From Anaerolineae bacterium (GTDB lineage: Bacteria; Chloroflexota; Anaerolineae; JAFGEY01): 20,620 nt of DNA. The stretch spans positions 1 to 20,620 of the forward strand of contig JAFGJF010000133.1 in the NCBI GenBank assembly GCA_016929205.1. The letters run 5' to 3'. The position numbers and the translations under genes were made by a program. The notes beneath the pieces are model-generated. The model ran no database searches. It was not told where the DNA came from and was given only the letters and a program-made list of their open reading frames with translations. Position 1 is the first letter of the stretch, and each line of letters starts with the position of its first letter. Below are positions 15,406 through 20,620 of this stretch, piece by piece.

Positions 15406-16407
15406 ATGGAATATACCACACTCGGACGATCCAACCTGGTCGTCAGCAAGATCTGCCTGGGCACAATGCACTTTGGCAGCAAGACCTCGCAAGCCGATGC
15501 CTTTGCCGTTATGGACGCGGCATTGGACATGGGCATCAACTTTTTTGATACCGCCAACGTCTACGGCGGGCGGCCCCACACCGGGCGAACCGAGGAAATC
15601 ATGGGCAACTGGTTTGCACAAGGCGGCGGGCGGCGCGATCAGGTCGTCCTGGCTTCCAAGGTCTATGGGCAGATGACGCCCGAAGTACTGCCCAACGAAG
15701 CCGGCGGCATCTCGGCTTACAAAGTGCGCAAGCACCTCGCCGCATCCCTGCGCCGGCTGCAAACCGACCACCTTGACCTGTACCAGGTGCACCACATCGA
15801 TCGCCACATCACCCTGGAAGAATTTTGGCGCACCTTTGGGCGATTGGTCGACAACGGCGACGTGCTCTATATCGGCACCAGCAATTTTCCCGGCTGGGGT
15901 CTGGCCAAGTTCCAGATGTACGCCCGGCAGCAAGGACTGGTAGGCATTGTCTCGGAGCAGACGCAATACAACTTGCTGAACCGCATTCCCGAACTCGAAG
16001 TCCTGCCCGCCGCGCACGACTTTGGGATCGGTGTTTTGGCCTACATGCCCCTGGGCGGTGGCCTGTTGACCGGCAAAAAAGCGACGGTCGAAGGCTCGCG
16101 AACACAAAGTGTCGAGCGGGAATACGAGATCACACCGCAGCGCCAACCGCAGTTTAACGCCTTTTCAGACCTGTGCCGCGAGATCGGGGAACCAGAACAC
16201 ATCGTCGCCATCGCCTGGACCCTGGCCCATCCGGCCGTCGCTTCGGCCATCGTCGGCGTGCGAACCCTGGCACATTTGCAGGGACTTGAACGCGCGGCTG
16301 CGCTTCAACTCGACGCCGGGGTGATGAAAAAGCTGGACACCATTTTTGACATCAATCACGGCCGTCCGCTTCAACCGGGTCCTGCGCCAGAGGCCTATGC
16401 GTGGTAA
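15406..16407 (+). CDS. Aldo/keto reductase
   Basis: 333 residues, a standard (beta/alpha)8 NADPH-dependent aldo/keto reductase. The catalytic tetrad is visible: Asp48 and Tyr53 (FFDTANVYGG), Lys85 (LASKVYG) and His129 (LYQVHHID). The NADP-binding end reads ASAIVGVRTLAHL. It resembles the YhdN/Tas-like group that reduces aldehydes, ketones or sugar derivatives; the substrate is not determined. GAGGAG lies 6 nt before the ATG. It is followed after 32 bp by the second MFS gene, so the two are likely one unit. Confidence 0.93.
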   Translation: MEYTTLGRSNLVVSKICLGTMHFGSKTSQADAFAVMDAALDMGINFFDTANVYGGRPHTGRTEEIMGNWFAQGGGRRDQVVLASKVYGQMTPEVLPNEAGGISAYKVRKHLAASLRRLQTDHLDLYQVHHIDRHITLEEFWRTFGRLVDNGDVLYIGTSNFPGWGLAKFQMYARQQGLVGIVSEQTQYNLLNRIPELEVLPAAHDFGIGVLAYMPLGGGLLTGKKATVEGSRTQSVEREYEITPQRQPQFNAFSDLCREIGEPEHIVAIAWTLAHPAVASAIVGVRTLAHLQGLERAAALQLDAGVMKKLDTIFDINHGRPLQPGPAPEAYAW

Positions 16408-16439
16408 CGAGACACTAGTGCGCGATAGAAAGAGCAACG

Positions 16440-17669
16440 ATGACGACCCAAGGCATCCCGCGTCCGTGGCGGTCCACCTTTGACGCGCTCAAAAATCGTC
16501 ATTTCCGTTGGTATTGGATAGGTATGCTGGCTTCCTCTTCCACGATGCAGATGGGCAGCGTCGGCCAGGGATGGCTGGTCTACGAACTCACCGGCTCGGC
16601 CTTTGCCCTGGGCTGGGTGAGCGCCGGCTGGAGCATTTCCAACTCGGTCCTCTCTCCCTGGGGCGGTGTCATCTCGGATCGCGTGGAAAAGCGCGCCCTG
16701 CTGCTCTGGGTGCGGGGGTTGATGACCCTCGCCGCCCTGGCGATCACGGTCTTGGTCGCAATGGACCTCGTTCAAATCTGGCACCTGGCCGCCTACTCGT
16801 TGTTCCGGGGTGTGCTCTTTGCCGTACTGATGCCCGCCCAAAACGCCTACCTGGCGGAACTGGTCGATCGTAAAACGTTGCTCAACGCCGTATCGCTCAA
16901 TTCTGTGGGGATGGGCCTGGCCGGCATCTTTGCCGCTCCCCTGGCCGGGTACTTGATCGACATCATTGGTATCGAGGCCGTTTATTTTAGCATTGCCATA
17001 CTCTATGTAGCCGTTTTTTTGGCCATGCTCAAGCTGCCGCTGACTGGCACCACCGATCCGGGAACACGTTCGGTGTGGGCCGACATCGTCGACGGCGCAA
17101 AATATATCCGGTGCAACGCTGTCGCTATCCCCTTGCTGGGTCTCGTTTTTGCCAGAGGGTTTCTGGCTATGCCCTACCAGACGATGATGCCCAAGTATGC
17201 AAATGACATCATGGGTCTGGATGCCAGCGGGCTGGGCATCCTGATCGCAGCGCCGGGCGTTGGCTCCTTGATCAGTTCGCTGATCATGGCCTCACGAGGC
17301 GACTTTAGAGGCAAGGGCAAGATCCTGCTCGGGTCGGGCATTGTGATGGGACTGGCCCTGGTCTGGTTTGCCAACACCCAGGTTTTCCTGCTCGTGTTGA
17401 TCCTGCTGTCCATTGTGGGCGCGACAAGCAACATCTGCATGGTCACCAATCGCACCTTGCTGCAGTTAACCTGTGATTCATCCTACCTGGGTCGCGTCAT
17501 GAGCGCTTACATGATGATGTTTGGCCTGACCCAGTTGGGCACCATGCCGGCCGGGGCAATCGCCGACCGCTGGGGTGTGCCCCTGGTGATCACCACACAA
17601 GGCGTGCTCTTTGCCTTGACTCTCTTTCTGGTCTGGCTGACCCAGCCCAGGCTCAAAGAGCTGGAATGA
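16440..17669 (+). CDS. MFS transporter, EntS/MFS_3-like exporter group
   Basis: 409 residues with about 12 membrane segments. Motif A appears as GGVISDRVEKRALL after segment 2, and the N-terminal FDALKNRHFRWYWIGML is typical of the MFS_3 (DHA3-like) group, which contains siderophore and drug exporters. Cargo is unknown. It follows the aldo/keto reductase by 32 bp with only a weak ribosome site (AAAGAG), and ends TGA. The following 152 bp hold a new promoter. Confidence 0.88.
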   Translation: MTTQGIPRPWRSTFDALKNRHFRWYWIGMLASSSTMQMGSVGQGWLVYELTGSAFALGWVSAGWSISNSVLSPWGGVISDRVEKRALLLWVRGLMTLAALAITVLVAMDLVQIWHLAAYSLFRGVLFAVLMPAQNAYLAELVDRKTLLNAVSLNSVGMGLAGIFAAPLAGYLIDIIGIEAVYFSIAILYVAVFLAMLKLPLTGTTDPGTRSVWADIVDGAKYIRCNAVAIPLLGLVFARGFLAMPYQTMMPKYANDIMGLDASGLGILIAAPGVGSLISSLIMASRGDFRGKGKILLGSGIVMGLALVWFANTQVFLLVLILLSIVGATSNICMVTNRTLLQLTCDSSYLGRVMSAYMMMFGLTQLGTMPAGAIADRWGVPLVITTQGVLFALTLFLVWLTQPRLKELE

Positions 17670-17751
17670 GCCCACAGAGGTGAAAGTGATGCGCGACAGC
17701 GGTATCTCAGCACCCGATCCACCCAATCGATTGCCCTTCCGGCAACAACAG

Positions 17752-17781
17752 TTGGCGATTTTCTGGGACATAGGGTAGAAT
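17752..17781 (+). promoter_or_regulatory. Promoter for the PHP-kptA-MBL group
   Basis: TTGGCG (17752-17757), 18-bp spacer, TAGAAT (17776-17781; 5 of 6). It lies 40 bp before the PHP gene ATG, which has a GGAGGAAG ribosome site. Confidence 0.55.
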
Positions 17782-17821
17782 AGGTACCGGATACGTCCTG
17801 AACCCAAATCGGGAGGAAGTA

Positions 17822-18589
17822 ATGAACGATGACACGAACCGTTCGCCAACCTCATCGCAAAAAAGCGGACCGGATTTTTCTCTCGTTGACCTGCACGCGC
17901 ACCTGACCAAAAGTTTGACCATTGAACAAATGGTACAGCTCGCTCAGAAACGAAACGTCAAGCTCGGCATCGTCGAACACGTCGGCGCCAACCAGCACAT
18001 TGGCGACGACGACGCGTTGCTGCGCTACGTCGAGATGCTGGACCCATACCCTGTCTACAAGGGCATCCAGGCTGAAGGTCAAGATTGGGCCGCTCACTTT
18101 ACGCCTTCCATCCTGGATCGGCTCGATTACGTCCTCTCGGACGCCCTCACTTTTCCCGAGCGAGACGGGCGGCTGGTTCGCCTGTGGACGCCAGAGGCAC
18201 ATATCGACGACACAACCAGGTCGATACAGGATTTTATGGACCGCTATGTTAATTTTAACGTCCGGGTTATGGCCCTGTCGATCGACATCCTGGCCAACCC
18301 TACCTTTTTGCCCGCCGTCATCGCCCACCGGTACGACGAACTGTGGACCGAAGAGCGCATGCACAAGGTCATTGCCGCTGCGACACGCCACAGCGTGGCG
18401 ATCGAGATCAATGCCCGATACCGGATCCCGAGCGCAACGTTCATCCGCCTGGCCAAAACAAAAGGCGTCCGTTTTTCTTTTGGATCGAACGAACACGGCC
18501 AAGACGTTGGCCAACTGGCCTACTGTCAACAAATGATTGAGCAATGCGACCTGACCCAGTCCGACATCTACCTGCCGCAAAAAGATTAA
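17822..18589 (+). CDS. PHP-domain phosphoesterase-like protein
   Basis: 255 residues. The N-terminal LVDLHAHLTKS (His25, His27) and GIVEHVG (Glu52, His53), then Glu85 and the C-terminal SFGSNEHGQDVG, match the metal-binding motifs of the PHP superfamily, which holds histidinol phosphatases, DNA polymerase exonuclease domains and nucleotide or cyclic-phosphate phosphoesterases. The exact substrate is unknown, and no histidine genes are nearby. GGAGGAAG lies immediately before the ATG. The kptA ATG is 34 bp after its stop, so the two are likely co-transcribed. Confidence 0.78.
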   Translation: MNDDTNRSPTSSQKSGPDFSLVDLHAHLTKSLTIEQMVQLAQKRNVKLGIVEHVGANQHIGDDDALLRYVEMLDPYPVYKGIQAEGQDWAAHFTPSILDRLDYVLSDALTFPERDGRLVRLWTPEAHIDDTTRSIQDFMDRYVNFNVRVMALSIDILANPTFLPAVIAHRYDELWTEERMHKVIAAATRHSVAIEINARYRIPSATFIRLAKTKGVRFSFGSNEHGQDVGQLAYCQQMIEQCDLTQSDIYLPQKD

Positions 18590-18623
18590 CAGAGTGGGCA
18601 TCCTGCCCGCAGCCAGGTATTCA

Positions 18624-19154
18624 ATGAGCAAAAAGCTCTCCAAATTCCTAAGCCTAATACTGCGACACGAACCCGAAAAGATCGGGCTTGTTCTCGATCC
18701 GGCCGGTTGGGCAGATGTGGACGAATTCATTGCTGCTGCCAACCTAGCTGGGGTATACCTGGACAGAGCTTTGCTAAGCTGCATAGTCGAACAAAACGAC
18801 AAGCAGCGCTTTTCGCTCAGCGAGGATGGCACGCGCATCCGGGCCAATCACGGGCACTCGATCCCGGTCGACCTGAACCTGACACCGTTGACACCACCAG
18901 ATCTGCTCTACCACGGTACGGCGACGCGTTTTCTGTCTTCCGTTTTTAGCCAGGGTCTCTTGCCACAGGCGCGGCGCTATGTGCATTTGTCAGTTGACGA
19001 GCCAACAGCCGTCTCGGTCGGTCAACGACACGGCAAGCCAGTTGTTCTGACCGTACAGGCCGGACAGATGTATGACAACGGATTTATCTTTTACCAATCG
19101 GATAGTGGGATTTGGCTGACAGAGCGCGTACCAGCAGAGTACATTTCTCTTTGA
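18624..19154 (+). CDS. kptA: RNA 2'-phosphotransferase KptA/Tpt1
   Basis: 176 residues, normal for the family. It starts SKKLSKFLSLILRHEPEKIGLVLDPAGW (the N-terminal LRH block with a catalytic Arg), then RFSLSEDGTRIRANHGHSIPV (the RAxxGHS block), LYHGT and RRYVHLS. Tpt1/KptA enzymes remove an internal RNA 2'-phosphate using NAD+, releasing nicotinamide and ADP-ribose cyclic phosphate. In bacteria, which lack the eukaryotic-type splicing that makes the 2'-phosphate, the role is open. The ATG at 18624 is preferred to GTG 18594 because the conserved block then begins at residue 2; its ribosome site is weak. The MBL gene follows after 11 bp. Confidence 0.92.
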   Translation: MSKKLSKFLSLILRHEPEKIGLVLDPAGWADVDEFIAAANLAGVYLDRALLSCIVEQNDKQRFSLSEDGTRIRANHGHSIPVDLNLTPLTPPDLLYHGTATRFLSSVFSQGLLPQARRYVHLSVDEPTAVSVGQRHGKPVVLTVQAGQMYDNGFIFYQSDSGIWLTERVPAEYISL

Positions 19155-19165
19155 AAAAGTCGTAT

Positions 19166-19993
19166 ATGACGAACGATCTTGATGTAAAAACAGCAGGCTG
19201 GTTCAAAACGCGGCACATCGCTCCCCAAACCTGGGCGATCGACGACGGCGGGCAGGACATCGTCTACCTCCTATACGGGCAGGCGCGGTGCCTGCTGATC
19301 GATACCGGCTGGGGGGCCGGCGATCTACCGGCCCTGGTCGCGTCTTTGTGTTCATTGCCCCTGTCCGTCGCCAACACTCACAGCCACCCCGACCATACCT
19401 TTGGCAACTATCAATTCGACCGGGTATACATCCACCGCGTCGACGCGCCCTATGTGAGCCAGGTGCCATCCCTTGAGGCCCGGCAGCGGCTGGTCAAGGG
19501 GCTGCCCCTCCCTCTGCCGCAGAGCTTTTGTTTTGACTCTTGGGCCGCTTCCGTGCCCGAGATCGTGCCGGTGGAAGAAGGCTTTGTATTCGACCTCGGC
19601 AAGCGCGCGCTGGAGGTAATCTCAATTCCCGGCCACTCGCCGGGCTCGATCTGCCTGCTCGACCGCAAGACACGCTCGCTGTTTAGTGGAGACTCGATCC
19701 ATTCGGGCACGGTGTGGCTCCATCTCAAGCACTCGCTGCCCCTGCGCCAGTTCCGGGCCAATCTTGAACACGTGCGCAGCTTTGGCATCGAGTTCGACCA
19801 CGTTTTGCCAGCCCACATCCCCGACCTGGACGACTTGCCCTTGCCCAAGTGCACCCTCGACGACCTGATCGCCGGCATCGAGCGCATCCTGGATGGCCAG
19901 ATCGTTGGCTATGCCGAACACACCTTTGCCGGCGATGGCCTGCGCTGCGATTTCGACCGTTGCAGCATCATCTATAACCCCGAACGCCTCTAA
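19166..19993 (+). CDS. MBL-fold metallo-hydrolase
   Basis: 275 residues with the metallo-beta-lactamase fold: THSHPDH (71-77; His72, His74, Asp76, His77), a third ligand in IPGHSPGS, Asp in LFSGDSIHSG, and the final His in LPAHIPDL. It binds one or two zinc ions and hydrolyses an ester or similar bond; the substrate is unknown. The ATG at 19166 starts 11 bp after kptA; the longer frame from 19112 overlaps kptA and is less likely. Ribosome site is weak, suggesting coupling to kptA translation. No signal peptide. Confidence 0.88.
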   Translation: MTNDLDVKTAGWFKTRHIAPQTWAIDDGGQDIVYLLYGQARCLLIDTGWGAGDLPALVASLCSLPLSVANTHSHPDHTFGNYQFDRVYIHRVDAPYVSQVPSLEARQRLVKGLPLPLPQSFCFDSWAASVPEIVPVEEGFVFDLGKRALEVISIPGHSPGSICLLDRKTRSLFSGDSIHSGTVWLHLKHSLPLRQFRANLEHVRSFGIEFDHVLPAHIPDLDDLPLPKCTLDDLIAGIERILDGQIVGYAEHTFAGDGLRCDFDRCSIIYNPERL

Positions 19994-20032
19994 TCCTCCC
20001 TGCAGGAAAAAGGAGGCCGAGGGTCAATACTC

Positions 20033-20063
20033 CCCCTCCCGATTGGAGGGGCCGGGGGGAGGG
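20033..20063 (+). repeat. REP-like GC-rich palindrome with G-runs
   Basis: CCCCTCC/GGAGGGG (20033-20039 and 20045-20051) form a 7-bp stem with a 5-nt loop, followed by GGGGGG and GGG runs (to 20063). The layout resembles the C-rich/G-rich intergenic repeats common in many environmental genomes. The G-runs overlap the ribosome site of the next gene. Confidence 0.5.
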
Positions 20064-20073
20064 TGAATCCAAC

Positions 20074-20620
20074 ATGCAAACAACCGACTTTGAGCGCGAA
20101 AAACACTGGTGGAACGCCAAAGCTGCAACAGAAGAGCAAGATCGCCAGGACGAGGCGATCAACCGCGCCCTGCGCTGGCGCGAGATCGAGCGCCACCTCG
20201 ATGGCGTGGAGACGATCCTCACCGTCGGCGGTGGAACGGGCGTCTTTTCGATCCCCCTCGCCGCGCGGGGATACCGGGTCACTCATCTCGACCTCGCACC
20301 GGCGATGATCGAGATCGCCCGCGCCAGGGCCGGCGGGCTGGAGACGATCCGATTTATAGAGGGCAACGCCACAGACCTGCGCTTTCCCGATCGCGCCTTT
20401 GACCTGGTGCTCAACATGGACGGCGCAATCTCGTTCTGCGGCGATGGGGCCGAACGGGCGCTGAAGGAGAGCTGCCGCGTTGCCAGGCACAAGTTGATCG
20501 TCACCGTCTCCAACCGGGCCATGATGAGCGCCGTGTGGGCATCGGAAAGCCTGCAAACAGTCGGACGCCTCACCCCGGCAGTCGGGGCGATGCTCGAGCG
20601 CGGCGAATGGCACCAGGATA
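20074..20620 (+). CDS. SAM-dependent class I methyltransferase, 5' part
   Basis: The frame from the ATG at 20074 is open to the right edge, giving 182 residues. The SAM-binding motif I is ILTVGGGTGVFSIPLA (about 48-63), the acidic residue that binds the ribose is in THLDLAP, and IRFIEGNATDLRFP and FDLVLNMDG follow as motifs II-III. It is a Methyltransf_11/25-like enzyme of unknown substrate. GGGAGGG, the end of the G-rich repeat, lies about 9 nt before the ATG and probably serves as ribosome site. The gap from the MBL gene is 80 bp. Confidence 0.88.
   Translation, partial: MQTTDFEREKHWWNAKAATEEQDRQDEAINRALRWREIERHLDGVETILTVGGGTGVFSIPLAARGYRVTHLDLAPAMIEIARARAGGLETIRFIEGNATDLRFPDRAFDLVLNMDGAISFCGDGAERALKESCRVARHKLIVTVSNRAMMSAVWASESLQTVGRLTPAVGAMLERGEWHQD

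Overview
The window looks like bacterial chromosome with moderately high GC and short intergenic gaps. The mix of genes (a glycyl-radical enzyme, a soluble hybrid sensor kinase with a LacI-type sensor, sugar-type MFS carriers, a NapH/NosR-like ferredoxin membrane protein) would suit a Chloroflexota (Anaerolineae-like) bacterium. That placement is inferred from gene style only and is low confidence. No tRNA, rRNA, CRISPR array or complete transposase gene was seen.

Left part (1-5523): the 3' end of a glycyl-radical enzyme gene (+) is followed by nudC and a 1100-residue LacI-sensor/histidine kinase/receiver hybrid, both on the minus strand. A compact divergent promoter region (5557-5615) separates the kinase from a plus-strand pair. 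That pair is a CrtI-like FAD oxidoreductase whose stop overlaps the GTG start of a methylmalonate-semialdehyde dehydrogenase-type enzyme.

Middle (8705-12451): a 208-bp inverted-repeat-bounded element (MITE-like) sits at the 3' end of an APH-family kinase gene and supplies its last five codons and stop. Upstream of that gene is an AraC-family regulator. Divergent from the regulator is the most notable locus, a MerB-like (organomercurial lyase family) gene at 11184-11912. It has two in-frame TGA codons, placed exactly where MerB carries its two catalytic cysteines (C96 and C159 in the classical enzyme). Each TGA is followed at the right distance by a hairpin with a G/GU apical loop, as expected of bacterial SECIS elements. 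With both TGAs read as selenocysteine the frame gives a 242-residue protein ending 2 bp from the convergent flavodoxin-like gene. I read it as a two-selenocysteine MerB homologue. Other genes in the window use TGA as a normal stop, so the code is not reassigned.

Right part (12452-20620): a roughly 590-bp gene-free stretch holds a good extended -10 promoter and a long leader for a polytopic 4Fe-4S protein. It is followed by an MFS carrier, an aldo/keto reductase, a second MFS carrier, a PHP-domain phosphoesterase, the RNA 2'-phosphotransferase KptA, an MBL-fold hydrolase and the start of a SAM methyltransferase. These are all on the plus strand. The last three or four genes look co-transcribed from a promoter at 17752-17781. 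Most gene functions are clear at family level only, and substrates are not determined.
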